Below, piece after piece: positions 10,074 through 21,733 of a DNA stretch of 64,000 bases (positions are counted from its first letter, which is position 1; each line of letters opens with the position of its first letter). Origin of the DNA: Nitrosomonadaceae bacterium (lineage in GTDB: Bacteria > Pseudomonadota > Gammaproteobacteria > Burkholderiales > Nitrosomonadaceae). The stretch spans positions 137,482 through 201,481 of the forward strand of contig PBKR01000003.1 in assembly GCA_002721545.1 (NCBI GenBank), written 5' to 3'. The position numbers and the translations under genes are program-made. The notes under the pieces are model-generated. The model ran no database searches, was not told where the DNA came from, and worked only from the letters and a program-made list of their open reading frames with translations.

Positions 10074-11423
10074 TTATTTTTGCTCAGATATAGATGCCTT
10101 TTGGCCAACTCCACTAGGGTTATCTAAAACAGTATTATTAGTTGACTCTAGGGGTAATGGCTTGGTAGGTGTTACACCTAATTTTTCCAGTTCCTCTGCC
10201 TGCCCTATAAGACTCCCTTGTCCATCCCTAAGCTTATTTAAGGCATCTTTATATGATTTTTGTGATTTATCTATATTTGTTCCTAGCTTAATAATGTCAT
10301 TTGCAAATCCAGATAATTTATCGAGAAATAGAGTCCCACGTTTAGCAATTGCTTCATAATTATTTTTTTGCTTTTCTAGTCTCCAAAGATTTGCAATAAT
10401 ACGAAGTACAAATAGCACTGTATTAGGGCTGGCAATTAGAATATTTTTATTAAATGACCTTAGGCATAAATCATTTTCGCTTGAGTTTGCAAGCATAAAG
10501 GCCGATTCATTGGGAATAAACATTACAACAAAATCTAAAGACTGCACTCCATAAAGTTGATGATAGTTTTTTTCAGATAGTTCCTTGATATGAGAGTGTA
10601 TGGACTTCAGATGCTTTTTTAGAGCATTACTGCTTTCAATTTCATTATCTGAGTTGGTATATTTAAGATATGCAGTAAGTGACATTTTTGAATCAATAAT
10701 TACATGCTGGTTTCCTGGGATGTTAATAATTACATCTGGCTGGGCTATAGTTCCATCTTCCCGTTTATGCCTTCCCTGTACATTATAATCATGGCCTTTA
10801 CGTAAACCAGCATCTTCTAAGACATTTCCAAGAATAAACTCCCCAAAATCTCCTTGTACTTTAGACTGTCCTGAAAGTGCGTGGGTAAGATTATTAGCAT
10901 CTGTAGATAACTTATTATTAAGCACCAGAAGTTGCTTTACTTGCTCTTTTAATTCTGTTCGCCCTATAGCCTCCTTATAATAAGCTTCATGTACTTTTCC
11001 TTCAAACTCAGAAATTTTTGTTCTTAGAGGGCCTATTATTTGATCAAGAGTATTTTTATTCTGATCGGTAAATTTCTTCGATTGCTCAGTTAAAACTTCA
11101 TCAACTGAGATTTTAAATTGATTGGATAGTTGTTCTTCAGTTTCTTTTTTAAAGTCAAATTTTTCTTGAGTTTGTTTACGTTCTATGTCTAATGTTGTCT
11201 TTAGTTCTGTAATTTCAGTACTCAAATTTTGATTTTTAGTGGTTAACTGGCTCTGTAGGTCAGTTAATTTAATATGTTCCGTTGTTAATTTTTCTAAATC
11301 TTCTTTAGAAGAAGATAATTTTTCCTCAAGGATGGTAATCTTGGGACGCTGCAATAACCAGTAAATCAATACACCAAGACTAGATCCAATTAGCATCCCA
11401 ATCAAAAGTGAAAAATTATCCAT
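10074..11423 (-). CDS. rmuC: DNA recombination protein RmuC
   Basis: TM, coiled coil, then 'KVQGDFGEFILGNVLEDAGLRKGHDYNVQ...PDVIINIPGNQHVIIDSKMSL'. Confidence 0.93.
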   Translation of the reverse strand: MDNFSLLIGMLIGSSLGVLIYWLLQRPKITILEEKLSSSKEDLEKLTTEHIKLTDLQSQLTTKNQNLSTEITELKTTLDIERKQTQEKFDFKKETEEQLSNQFKISVDEVLTEQSKKFTDQNKNTLDQIIGPLRTKISEFEGKVHEAYYKEAIGRTELKEQVKQLLVLNNKLSTDANNLTHALSGQSKVQGDFGEFILGNVLEDAGLRKGHDYNVQGRHKREDGTIAQPDVIINIPGNQHVIIDSKMSLTAYLKYTNSDNEIESSNALKKHLKSIHSHIKELSEKNYHQLYGVQSLDFVVMFIPNESAFMLANSSENDLCLRSFNKNILIASPNTVLFVLRIIANLWRLEKQKNNYEAIAKRGTLFLDKLSGFANDIIKLGTNIDKSQKSYKDALNKLRDGQGSLIGQAEELEKLGVTPTKPLPLESTNNTVLDNPSGVGQKASISEQK

Positions 11424-11721
11424 ATAAATTAATTAAAATATTTTGGAAGAATGTTACTTGTTTAGTAGAAATAACATTTTAGGGTAAATAACGTATATCA
11501 TAATGGCATATGGAGATTGAGCTTTCAACTTATTTTGAGCAACTTAAGAGCTTAAATAAAATATGCATTTAAGCATATCAGTAACTAAGTTGTATAATAC
11601 TAATATGATAAAAGAATTTTATAAGAATTACTTATTCTAAGATTGATAGAAGATTATTGAACTATATTTAAAAATAATAATTTATGTATAAATACACCTA
11701 TAATAAATTTATGTTCTATTT

Positions 11722-12672
11722 ATGCTAGGGCTAGCCCTACATCATCGTTGGATAACATTTTGTTTAACTTTATTCATAGCAATATTTTTTTCCTTTCCAT
11801 CATTTGCTTCTGAAAGGCTTACTCCGTTGAATTTGGATAAAACAGAAGTATCTTGGACGAAGTTATCATTTAAGGGGAAAGAGTTTTTTGCGAAATTAAA
11901 TGCTGAAGTTAAATTAACATCCTCTTCAGAGCCTGAATTAAATACTGTTTTTATTCCTTCTTCAGAAGGCATTCCTATAGAGGCTCCAGGGTTAGGAGCG
12001 CTAGTCATTGATACTAGGATTTTGATAAAATCAATTATAGCTAATGTAGAACTACAAAAAATAGCTTGGTTTCACCCGGTCAATCTTTCAGCTATGCAAT
12101 ATGTGCGTCAGCGTATTGGATTTAAAGACTCAAATAAAGTTTATCGGTTTACAAATAAAGGTGTTTTTAGAGTAGCTAAACAACCAATTAATAAGAGTGA
12201 GGCTCTGCAATTACCGGAAGAATGGTCAGCTAGAAACGAACAGTTTTACCCGTATCCAATCGAGGTAGGGGGTTGCCCTAGTATAACTGTGCCTATGTCA
12301 CTTATTTATTTAATTTCAGCTTCGAAAATGTCAAATTTTAATAAGCCAGTAACTGTATGTGTGTTTAACAAGAAAGAAACTGTTTATCTTGATATAAAAA
12401 AAGAGCCGGCTGAATCTGTTCAGCTGAATCATATTGAATTAAAAAGGGGAGAAGCAGTGCAGAAAAACATATTAATTTTAGCTGATGTTCTTTCATTAAA
12501 GGCGCGGTCAATTACTTCAGGTAAAGCAATTGATAACTTTACTCTAATTGGGCTTCAAGGGAATATTAAGGTTTATGTTGACCGTATGTCTAGAATACCA
12601 GTCCAATTAACAGGGGATTATAAAAGCTTTGGTCAAATACAACTAAATCTCTATAAAGTTATACATAATTAA
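11722..12672 (+). CDS. hypothetical exported protein
   Basis: 316 aa with signal peptide; 3 nt upstream of a Sel1 gene, so likely co-transcribed. Confidence 0.6.
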   Translation: MLGLALHHRWITFCLTLFIAIFFSFPSFASERLTPLNLDKTEVSWTKLSFKGKEFFAKLNAEVKLTSSSEPELNTVFIPSSEGIPIEAPGLGALVIDTRILIKSIIANVELQKIAWFHPVNLSAMQYVRQRIGFKDSNKVYRFTNKGVFRVAKQPINKSEALQLPEEWSARNEQFYPYPIEVGGCPSITVPMSLIYLISASKMSNFNKPVTVCVFNKKETVYLDIKKEPAESVQLNHIELKRGEAVQKNILILADVLSLKARSITSGKAIDNFTLIGLQGNIKVYVDRMSRIPVQLTGDYKSFGQIQLNLYKVIHN

Positions 12673-12675
12673 AAA

Positions 12676-13602
12676 ATGAAACCTTTATATAAAATAATAT
12701 CTATAAATTTCTTTATCCTCGCCATAACAATTGTGCAAGCAGCTTCTGATCCAATAGTAGAGGCACAACAAGCTTACCTTCAGGGGGATTATACTAAAGC
12801 CGATAAACTAGTCCGGCCTCTAGCAGAAAAGGGTGACGTTATCGCTCAGTATAACCTAGGTGTTATGTATGCTAATAAAGAAGGTAAAATTTATGATGAT
12901 AAAGAGGCCGCTAAATGGTTTCATTTGGCTGCAGAGCAGGGGGATTCTGATGCACAAGTTTGGCTTGGTGAGTCTTATGCTGCAGGACGAGGTGTCATAT
13001 GGGATGTTCAGAAAGCTATAGATTGGTATCGTTTAGCTGGAAAGCAAGGGCATATAGTTGCACAAATAAGGCTTGGTTTAATGTTTGATGAGGGTCAAGG
13101 AGTTACACAAAACTATCAAGAGGCAATAAAGTGGTACCGTATGGCCGCAGAACAAAAAAATTTAGAATCTATATATAGATTAGGTGCAATGTATGATGAA
13201 GGTTTAGGCGTCACCCAAGATCATCATGAAGCAATAAGGTTCTATCAATTAGCAGCTAATTTAGGGTATGTAAACGCGCAATTCAAGCTTGCTGTTATGC
13301 TTGATCAAGGTGAAAATATTACTCAGAATTATCACCAAGCAAAAAAATATTATCATCTTGCTGCTGTGCAAGGCCATACTAATGCTCAAGCTAGTCTTGG
13401 CATGATGTATGGCCAAGGTCATGGTATACCTAAGGACAATGTTCGTGCTTATATGTGGCTAGATCTTGCTGCCTCAAATGGGAGCGAATTGGCAGAGCAT
13501 GGTAGGAATTTACTAGCAAAGGATATGTCTTCTTTGCAAATAGAAGAATCAAAAAAACTGGCTCAAATTTGTAAGGATAGTGCTTATAAAGACTGTAACT
13601 AA
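12676..13602 (+). CDS. secreted Sel1-repeat protein
   Basis: Signal peptide plus multiple Sel1 repeats (AxxGDxxAQxxLGxMYxxGxGVxQDxxEAxKWYRxAA). Confidence 0.9.
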   Translation: MKPLYKIISINFFILAITIVQAASDPIVEAQQAYLQGDYTKADKLVRPLAEKGDVIAQYNLGVMYANKEGKIYDDKEAAKWFHLAAEQGDSDAQVWLGESYAAGRGVIWDVQKAIDWYRLAGKQGHIVAQIRLGLMFDEGQGVTQNYQEAIKWYRMAAEQKNLESIYRLGAMYDEGLGVTQDHHEAIRFYQLAANLGYVNAQFKLAVMLDQGENITQNYHQAKKYYHLAAVQGHTNAQASLGMMYGQGHGIPKDNVRAYMWLDLAASNGSELAEHGRNLLAKDMSSLQIEESKKLAQICKDSAYKDCN

Positions 13603-13791
13603 GTTATATAGCTAGTTAGATATAATTTACCTTAATTTCTTCTGATACCTTTTAATGATATTTGCTCAGTTGGCAGGTGCCAAGTGTATTCATTCATCTT
13701 TTATAATTTAAATTTTACTAGCTAGATTAATTATTCTAACAGGGTATACTATATAATCTGCAGAACATTGTTTAATTTTTAGGAGAAAATT

Positions 13792-14211
13792 ATGCAACTT
13801 AAGGGATCTGAGACCGAAACAAATTTAAAAGCGGCCTTTGCAGGGGAATCACAAGCCAATCGCCGCTATCTATATTTTGCAGCTAAGGCTGATGTAGAAG
13901 GTCAGAATGATGTAGCAGCAGTTTTCCGGTCTACTGCTGAAGGAGAGACAGGACATGCTCATGGGCATCTCGAATACTTAGAGTCTAGTGGAGATCCAGC
14001 GACTGGTTTACCTATTGGTTCCTCACGTGACAATCTTAAAGCTGCAATTGCTGGTGAAACTCATGAATATACTGATATGTATCCAGGGATGGCAAAATCT
14101 GCACGCACAGAAGGGTTTGATGAAATTGCTGATTGGTTTGAAACCTTAGCAAAAGCTGAGCGCTCGCATGCAAATCGTTTCCAGAAGGCATTAGATAGCT
14201 ATTCAGAATAA
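13792..14211 (+). CDS. rubrerythrin family diiron protein lacking a rubredoxin domain
   Basis: 139 aa; [40 protein letters not shown]; no C-terminal CxxC rubredoxin motif; good SD (aggag). Confidence 0.92.
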   Translation: MQLKGSETETNLKAAFAGESQANRRYLYFAAKADVEGQNDVAAVFRSTAEGETGHAHGHLEYLESSGDPATGLPIGSSRDNLKAAIAGETHEYTDMYPGMAKSARTEGFDEIADWFETLAKAERSHANRFQKALDSYSE

Positions 14212-14235
14212 ATATAAATAGGCTAAATGTTTAGA

Positions 14236-14285
14236 GGATGGACTAATTAAAAGCTCTTTATAAGCTTTACTTAATTAATCCATCC
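14236..14285 (+). terminator. long hairpin after the rubrerythrin gene
   Basis: GGATGGACTAATTAA ... TTAATTAATCCATCC, 15-nt arms with one mismatch. Confidence 0.5.
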
Positions 14286-14327
14286 GTCTATTTTCTGTTA
14301 ATTTTTTAATGCACCCAAAATATATTC

Positions 14328-15659
14328 ATGGCCACCTATGAAGGCAGTTTAGAGGCACCTAAGCGTCATTCTATAGATTGGAAAAATCCTGATTTTTATA
14401 ATGAAGCAGAATTATTTAATGAAATGGATCGGGTTTTCGATATCTGTCATACATGCCGCCGCTGTGTCAATCTTTGTACAGCATTCCCAACTTTGTTTGA
14501 TCTTATCGATGAAGGTACAACTGGCGAGTTAGATGGAGTAGATAAAAACAGATTATGGGGTGTAGTAGATCGCTGTTATCTCTGTGATATATGTTTTATG
14601 TCAAAATGCCCATATGTGCCACCGCACGAATGGAACATAGATTTTCCTCATTTAATGCTACGGGGAAAAGCAGTTAAGTATAAGAAAGGAAAAACTACTT
14701 TTAGAGATAAAATGCTATCTAGTACCGATATAATCGGAAAAATCGCTAGTATTCCGATAGTGGTAGAAGCAGTAAATGCCTCAATTAATGCACCAACCAC
14801 AAGGAAATTAATTGATAATATATTCAATATTCACTCAGAACGAAAGCTCCCTGAATATACATCAAAAAAATTTCGCTCTACTACTAAGAATGATGAATCT
14901 TTTACAGTGAGAAATGGTAAAACTACATCAGGTAAAGTTGCTGTATATTCAACGTGTTATATAAATTACAATGAGCCCAATATTGGTCATGATCTTATTA
15001 AAATACTTAAGTTTAATGCGATCCCAACACGCTTAGTAGAAAAAGAGGCTTGCTGTGGTATGCCCAAACTAGAATTAGGTGATTTGCAGGCTGTAGAAAG
15101 ATTTAAAAATATTAATATTCCTAATCTTATAAAACTTGTAGAAGAAGATTACGCTATTATTGTTTCAGTTCCTTCTTGTGCATTTATGTTGAAGCAAGAA
15201 CTACCACTAATGTTTCCAAATGATAAAGATATAAAAAAAGTAGCAGGAGCTATATTCGACCCTTTCGAATACCTAATGTTACGCAATAAAGATGGCTTGT
15301 TAAATACTGATTTCAAAGAAAAATTAGGGAATATATCCTATCATATTCCCTGCCACTTGCGTGTTCAAAATATTGGAAAAAAAACAAAGGACCTCCTAGA
15401 GATAATCCCAGGAACAAAAGTAAATTTAGTAGAGCGCTGTTCCGGACATGATGGAACTTGGGGAATCAAAAGTGAATTTTTTAATGATTCTATGAAGATT
15501 GGAAAACCTGTCTTTAAACAAATGTCATCATTTGATCCTGATTATATAAGCTCTGATTGCGCGATTGCAGGGCGACATATATATCAAGGTATAGGAAAAA
15601 ATATTGGGATAAAAGAACATCCGCTAACATTACTTCGTATTGCATATGGCTTAGCCTGA
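14328..15659 (+). CDS. GlpC/HdrD-like Fe-S protein (two [4Fe-4S] motifs and two CCG-type domains)
   Basis: CHTCRRCVNLC and CYLCDICFMSKCP; CCG variants EKEACCGMP and ERCSGHDGTWG. Confidence 0.88.
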   Translation: MATYEGSLEAPKRHSIDWKNPDFYNEAELFNEMDRVFDICHTCRRCVNLCTAFPTLFDLIDEGTTGELDGVDKNRLWGVVDRCYLCDICFMSKCPYVPPHEWNIDFPHLMLRGKAVKYKKGKTTFRDKMLSSTDIIGKIASIPIVVEAVNASINAPTTRKLIDNIFNIHSERKLPEYTSKKFRSTTKNDESFTVRNGKTTSGKVAVYSTCYINYNEPNIGHDLIKILKFNAIPTRLVEKEACCGMPKLELGDLQAVERFKNINIPNLIKLVEEDYAIIVSVPSCAFMLKQELPLMFPNDKDIKKVAGAIFDPFEYLMLRNKDGLLNTDFKEKLGNISYHIPCHLRVQNIGKKTKDLLEIIPGTKVNLVERCSGHDGTWGIKSEFFNDSMKIGKPVFKQMSSFDPDYISSDCAIAGRHIYQGIGKNIGIKEHPLTLLRIAYGLA

Positions 15660-15704
15660 AAATATAATTTTTAACTATTAACTTCCTTTGTCTAAAGAGG
15701 TGCC

Positions 15705-16292
15705 ATGCTTACAATAACTCGTGACAGTATTATGTCATTAGAAGATTACACTAAGGTTCGCCAAGACTTTCGTGCACGGGTAATGTCTCATAAAAAAAAT
15801 AGAAAAGTTTTTCTGGGTGAGAATATTACATTTATTTTTGAAGATGAATTGACTATTCGCTACCAGATTCAGGAAATGCTCCGTATTGAGAAGATTTTTG
15901 AAGAAAAAGAAATAATTGAGGAAATAAATGCTTATAAAGCACTCCTTCCTAGTGGAAATAATTGGAAGGTAACCATGATGATAGAATATCCTGATCCTGT
16001 GATACGTGCTGATAAGCTTAAAAAATTACTAGGTATTGAAAATATGATATGGGTAAAAATTGCCGCCTATGATCCTGTTTTTGGGATTGCTGATGAAGAT
16101 CTAGATAGGTCAACTGATGAAAAAACTTCTGCAGTACATTTTTTATGTTTTAACCTTAAGAAAGAAATGATAGCTGCTTTATATAATGGTGCGTCTCTTA
16201 GTATGGGTTGTGAACATCCTGCCTATTCAGCACAAATAGATAAAATAGATAAGCTTATAAGTGACTCATTGGTTAATGATTTAGATGACTAA
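15705..16292 (+). CDS. DUF3501 family protein
   Basis: '[44 protein letters not shown]'; adjacent to rubrerythrin/CCG genes. Confidence 0.85.
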   Translation: MLTITRDSIMSLEDYTKVRQDFRARVMSHKKNRKVFLGENITFIFEDELTIRYQIQEMLRIEKIFEEKEIIEEINAYKALLPSGNNWKVTMMIEYPDPVIRADKLKKLLGIENMIWVKIAAYDPVFGIADEDLDRSTDEKTSAVHFLCFNLKKEMIAALYNGASLSMGCEHPAYSAQIDKIDKLISDSLVNDLDD

Positions 16293-17434
16293 TTTGGATT
16301 ATTAATTTTCTTGGTATGTTCATTAAGTAGGACTAAATTATTCCGATGAATAAGTTCCATTTCATCTACATAGCCTAAAATGCTCTCTATATCTTTGCTA
16401 GAATGGCGTAAAATTTTCTTAGTTTCTTCCGCACTATAATTAATAAGACCGCGAGCAATTTCTTCACCATTTTTATTAATGCAGTTAACCACTTCTCCAC
16501 GCTCAAAATTATTGGTTGTTTCTATTACGCCTATTGGTAGCAGGCTTTTTCCTTCAATTGTAAGTGCTTTTTCGGCACCCTCATCTAAGACTACCTTTCC
16601 ATTTGCTTGTAAATGGCCTGCAAGCCACTGCTTACGTGCAGTAATTTTTTTTGTATCTGTAAGGATTTGAGTTCCGATAGCTTCCCCTTCTGATAGACGA
16701 ACTAGTATATTCTTTTCATAGCCTGATGCAATGATCGTATTAGCTCCGCTTCTTGCAGCATGTTTAGCAGCAATTATTTTGGTAAGCATGCCTCCAGACC
16801 CTATTGAGCTTCCAATGCCACCTGCCATTTGTTCAATAGCTGGGTCTTCTACCATAATACTATCTAGTAATTTAGCTTTTGAGTCTACTCTTGGATCATT
16901 TGTATATAGCCCGGCTTGATCTGTAAGAATTACTAATGTATCTGCTTCAATTAAATTTGTAACTAGCGAAGCCAGAGTATCATTGTCTCCAAACCGAATC
17001 TCATCTGTAACTACGGAATCATTTTCATTAATAATTGGCACCACGTCTATATCTAATAGTGTTGTAAGTGTAGAGCGAATATTTAAATAACGTTTACGGT
17101 TGGATAAATCATCGTGAGTTAATAATAATTGAGCCGTTTGTAATTTATGAGCATTAAAGCAAGATTCATAAGTCTGTATTAGACCCATCTGACCTACTGC
17201 TGCTGCTGCTTGTAGTTTGTATAATTCACGAGGGCGACTTTCCCAGCTAAGGCGTTGTATGCCCTCTGCTACAGCACCAGATGAAACTAGAATAATGGTT
17301 TTATTCTCTTTTTTTAGATGTGCAATCTGCCTAGCAAAAGAGGAGAGCATGCCATGATCTAATCCTTTTCCTTGGTCGGTAACTAGGCTACTACCAATTT
17401 TGATAACGATGCGCTTAGCTTTCTTTAATATCAT
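16289..17434 (-). CDS. proB: glutamate 5-kinase
   Basis: '[19 protein letters not shown]...[10 protein letters not shown]...' plus C-terminal PUA domain. Confidence 0.96.
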   Translation of the reverse strand: MILKKAKRIVIKIGSSLVTDQGKGLDHGMLSSFARQIAHLKKENKTIILVSSGAVAEGIQRLSWESRPRELYKLQAAAAVGQMGLIQTYESCFNAHKLQTAQLLLTHDDLSNRKRYLNIRSTLTTLLDIDVVPIINENDSVVTDEIRFGDNDTLASLVTNLIEADTLVILTDQAGLYTNDPRVDSKAKLLDSIMVEDPAIEQMAGGIGSSIGSGGMLTKIIAAKHAARSGANTIIASGYEKNILVRLSEGEAIGTQILTDTKKITARKQWLAGHLQANGKVVLDEGAEKALTIEGKSLLPIGVIETTNNFERGEVVNCINKNGEEIARGLINYSAEETKKILRHSSKDIESILGYVDEMELIHRNNLVLLNEHTKKINNPN

Positions 17435-17448
17435 CTATATATTTTGAT

Positions 17449-18498
<1,050 letters not shown>

Positions 18499-18513
18499 TT
18501 AGCTCTAGCCAAT

Positions 18514-18546
18514 AAAAAAGCCCTAACTAATTGGTTAGGGCTTTTT
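18514..18546 (-). terminator. intrinsic terminator between rpmA and obgE (bidirectional appearance)
   Basis: AAAAAGCCCTAAC-TAATTG-GTTAGGGCTTTTT; perfect 8-bp core flanked by A and T runs. Confidence 0.8.
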
Positions 18547-18565
18547 CTACATTACTTAAATAAAT

Positions 18566-18823
18566 TTAAGAAGTAGTTATACTTACTGTCTTTCGTTTCG
18601 GTGCCCCTTGAGTATGAAATGTAACCATGCCATTAATTTTAGCAAATAAAGTGTGATCTCTTCCTATTCCAACATTATTTCCAGGATGAACTTTTGTCCC
18701 ACGTTGGCGCACTATAATACTACCTGCAGAGACTAACTCTCCGCCAAATCGTTTAACCCCAAGCCTCTTGGCATTTGAATCACGGCCATTTCTAGAACTC
18801 CCGCCTGCTTTTTTATGTGCCAT
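18566..18823 (-). CDS. rpmA: 50S ribosomal protein L27
   Basis: [28 protein letters not shown]. Confidence 0.98.
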   Translation of the reverse strand: MAHKKAGGSSRNGRDSNAKRLGVKRFGGELVSAGSIIVRQRGTKVHPGNNVGIGRDHTLFAKINGMVTFHTQGAPKRKTVSITTS

Positions 18824-18840
18824 AGTCTACTGTCCTCTTT

Positions 18841-19164
18841 TTATGCAGAAATGCTAGTAATCTGAATTTCAGTATAATTTTGTCGGTGTCCTTGATGTTT
18901 TTGGTAGTGTTTGCGTCTCTTCATTTTAAAAATACGTATTTTATCATGCCGGCCTTGCTCTAATACAGTCGCGTTAACTTTAGCACCTTCAATTAAAGGG
19001 CTTCCCATAGAAATATTCTCACCATCAGCAACCATTAGAACCTGATCTATTACAAGTTCACTACCAATTTCTGCTAATATCTGTTCTACTCTAATTTTTT
19101 TACCAGCCTCAACTCGATATTGTTTTCCGCCAGTTTTTATGACCGCATACATGCCAAACTCCAT
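18841..19164 (-). CDS. rplU: 50S ribosomal protein L21
   Basis: [25 protein letters not shown]; likely start is the second Met. Confidence 0.97.
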   Translation of the reverse strand: MEFGMYAVIKTGGKQYRVEAGKKIRVEQILAEIGSELVIDQVLMVADGENISMGSPLIEGAKVNATVLEQGRHDKIRIFKMKRRKHYQKHQGHRQNYTEIQITSISA

Positions 19165-19323
19165 GCTTTACTTCAAAGAATGAGCAAATTATACAGAGCT
19201 GTACTTACTTGGTCAAAGATATGTTTTATATAAATTTTATAGGAGTCAATAGTATACCTAAACCAAGAAACTTGACACTTTGATAGTGACGTTTCTAACA
19301 TATCAATATTTTTAGAGGTTATT

Positions 19324-20295
19324 TTGTCAATAGATCATATAAAAAGACTTATCGGCCCTGATATAGAGGCTATGGATGAGGTAATTCGTATAAAACTGCA
19401 CTCTGAAGTAGTTCTAGTTCGCCAGGTAGGGGAATATATTATTAATAGTGGCGGTAAAAGATTACGTCCTACTTTAGTAATGCTTTCATCTGGTGCACTT
19501 GGATATGCAGGAAAATATCATCATGATCTTGCGGCGATTATTGAATTTATTCATACAGCAACCCTGCTCCATGATGATGTTGTTGATGAATCTAAACTTA
19601 GGCGAAATAAGGCTACTGCAAATGCTTTATTTGGAAATGCAGCAAGCGTTTTAGTTGGAGATTTTTTGTATTCAAGATCGTTCCAGATGATGGTTGGGGT
19701 TAATAACATGAAAATTATGCAAGTATTAGCTGATGCTACTAATACAATCGCTGAAGGCGAAGTATTACAGCTACTAAATTGTCGTAATCCTGATGTAAAC
19801 GAGGAAAATTATTTGAAGGTAATCAGATATAAGACTGCTAAATTATTTGAAGCAGCAACCCGTTTAGGCGCCATTATTAGTAATGCTTCTTCTGATATAG
19901 AGAAATCAATGGCTGCTTATGGCATGCATCTTGGAACAGCATTTCAACTTACTGATGATATGCTAGATTATTCTGGTAACTATCATGATATAGGAAAAAA
20001 TTTAGGTGATGATCTTGCTGAGGGGAAACCAACATTACCACTTATATATGCTATGAAAACTGGCTCAAAAAAACAGGCTAGAATTATTAGTGAAGCTATT
20101 CAAAATGGTGGAAATGAAGGGATGCTTGAGGCTGTTTTACAAGTTATTCATGAAACAGATTCATTAGCTTACACTAGAAAAAAAGCTGAGGCAGAATCTT
20201 GTATGGCAGTTGAGAAAATATCACTGATTCCAAATTCTGATTATAAAGATTGTTTGTTAAAGCTAGCTACTTTTGCAGTTGAACGGAATTATTAG
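19324..20295 (+). CDS. ispB: octaprenyl/polyprenyl diphosphate synthase
   Basis: Trans-prenyltransferase motifs LLHDDVVDESKLRR and LTDDMLDYSG; divergent from rplU; TTG start. Confidence 0.95.
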   Translation: MSIDHIKRLIGPDIEAMDEVIRIKLHSEVVLVRQVGEYIINSGGKRLRPTLVMLSSGALGYAGKYHHDLAAIIEFIHTATLLHDDVVDESKLRRNKATANALFGNAASVLVGDFLYSRSFQMMVGVNNMKIMQVLADATNTIAEGEVLQLLNCRNPDVNEENYLKVIRYKTAKLFEAATRLGAIISNASSDIEKSMAAYGMHLGTAFQLTDDMLDYSGNYHDIGKNLGDDLAEGKPTLPLIYAMKTGSKKQARIISEAIQNGGNEGMLEAVLQVIHETDSLAYTRKKAEAESCMAVEKISLIPNSDYKDCLLKLATFAVERNY

Positions 20296-20401
20296 AGATC
20301 TTGGTATAAAAAAATTATGGCTCTTTAAACGAGTTTGGCACCAAAATAAATCCTTTGGAATAGGCTGCATACAAGTGAGCCTAGGATAAACTATAGTATA
20401 T

Positions 20402-21325
20402 TTATTTTATAGCAGCTGAGCTAAGTAACGTCTCAATATGTAGTTCTCTAGAAAGTTTTTCTGCTGTTAAACCTTTATTATTCACAAGTTTTAAATTTGC
20501 ACCTTTATCTAATAGAGTTAGTACAATATCAGTATGTCCATTCTGGGCCGCTTTCATTAATGGTGTATAGCCATCTTTTGTTTGATGATCAATTTTTGCG
20601 CCATTAATTAATAAAATTTTAACGGTTTCTCCATGGCCGTGATTCGATGCCAATACAAGGGCTGTCATAGAATCTTTTTTAGTTTGATAATTAACATTTG
20701 CACCACTTTTAAGAAGTACCTCTACAACAGCCCTATGCCCACCTTGAGATGCATATAATAATTCAGTCCAATTGTCCTTGGTTTGGTGATCAATTTTTGC
20801 TCCATTCATTAGCATTGCTTTTACAATTTCTTTATGTCCATGTAATGACGCAAATGTTAAAGCTGTAAAGCCTCCTCTTGCTTCAGAGTCAACATCAGCT
20901 CCATTAGCTAATAGCATACTTACTATTTTCTTGTGCCCCTTTAGGGATGCTAAAATTAAGGAATTAAATGTTTTTTTAGGCTGGGAATTTACAATGGCAC
21001 CTTTTGATAGTAAAACTTCTACAATATCATTATGTCCTTGAGATGAAGCGGCCATAAGAGCAGTTTTTCCCTTACTGTTTGCCTGATTAATATTAGCGCC
21101 ATTTTTGATAAGAGCACGAATTTTCCTTAGTTCTCCAGCATACGCAGCTTGTACTAAGTCATCATCTATACTTACTTGAGCATTAGCAGGAAAATTAACT
21201 AAATTTAGTAACAAAGTTATGATTAATAGTAAATTTAATTTACTATTATTTATAATTAATAGGAATCTTATATAAAAAAGAAAAATGTTAGAATTTACTT
21301 TCTCTAACCTTATGTCATTATGCAT
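20402..21325 (-). CDS. secreted ankyrin-repeat protein
   Basis: Signal-like N-terminus and about seven ANK repeats (GxTALxxASxxGHxxIVxxLLxxGA). Confidence 0.9.
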   Translation of the reverse strand: MHNDIRLEKVNSNIFLFYIRFLLIINNSKLNLLLIITLLLNLVNFPANAQVSIDDDLVQAAYAGELRKIRALIKNGANINQANSKGKTALMAASSQGHNDIVEVLLSKGAIVNSQPKKTFNSLILASLKGHKKIVSMLLANGADVDSEARGGFTALTFASLHGHKEIVKAMLMNGAKIDHQTKDNWTELLYASQGGHRAVVEVLLKSGANVNYQTKKDSMTALVLASNHGHGETVKILLINGAKIDHQTKDGYTPLMKAAQNGHTDIVLTLLDKGANLKLVNNKGLTAEKLSRELHIETLLSSAAIK

Positions 21326-21459
21326 AAATATAACCTTATATTTGTTTTAAATTTTATGTATAGCTTTTTAAAAATAAGTATTACATATTTATCTATTTAA
21401 ACAAACTAATTTGAGCTGGGGTAGTCTATAGAGTAGGTATTAATTTTTAAATAAATTAT

Positions 21460-21720
21460 TTGATCATACGTATAAATAAAATTAAAAATGGGGATGGGTT
21501 TTTGGGTAGATTATTATTTTTTGCAGTTATTTTCGTATTAATCTTTTGGATATTAAAAAAATTATTTCGAAAAGACTTCGACGCTAAAAATATTTCTTCT
21601 TCTGAAGGTGAAGATATGGTTTGTTGTGATTATTGTAATTTGCACCTGCCAAAAGAAGAAAGCGTAATTAGAGATAATAAATTCTTTTGTAGCGAGGAGC
21701 ATGCACGCCTATCCTCTTAA
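21460..21720 (+). CDS. PP0621-like small protein with Cys motif
   Basis: One TM helix then MVCCDYCNLHLPKEESVIRDNKFFCSEEH. Confidence 0.75.
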   Translation: MIIRINKIKNGDGFLGRLLFFAVIFVLIFWILKKLFRKDFDAKNISSSEGEDMVCCDYCNLHLPKEESVIRDNKFFCSEEHARLSS

Positions 21721-21733
21721 TAAAGCTCAATTT

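Noticed and set aside
13670-13683. sigma54 -24/-12 promoter reading of TTGGCAGGTGCCAA
   Set aside because: No TTGC at the correct spacing on either strand.
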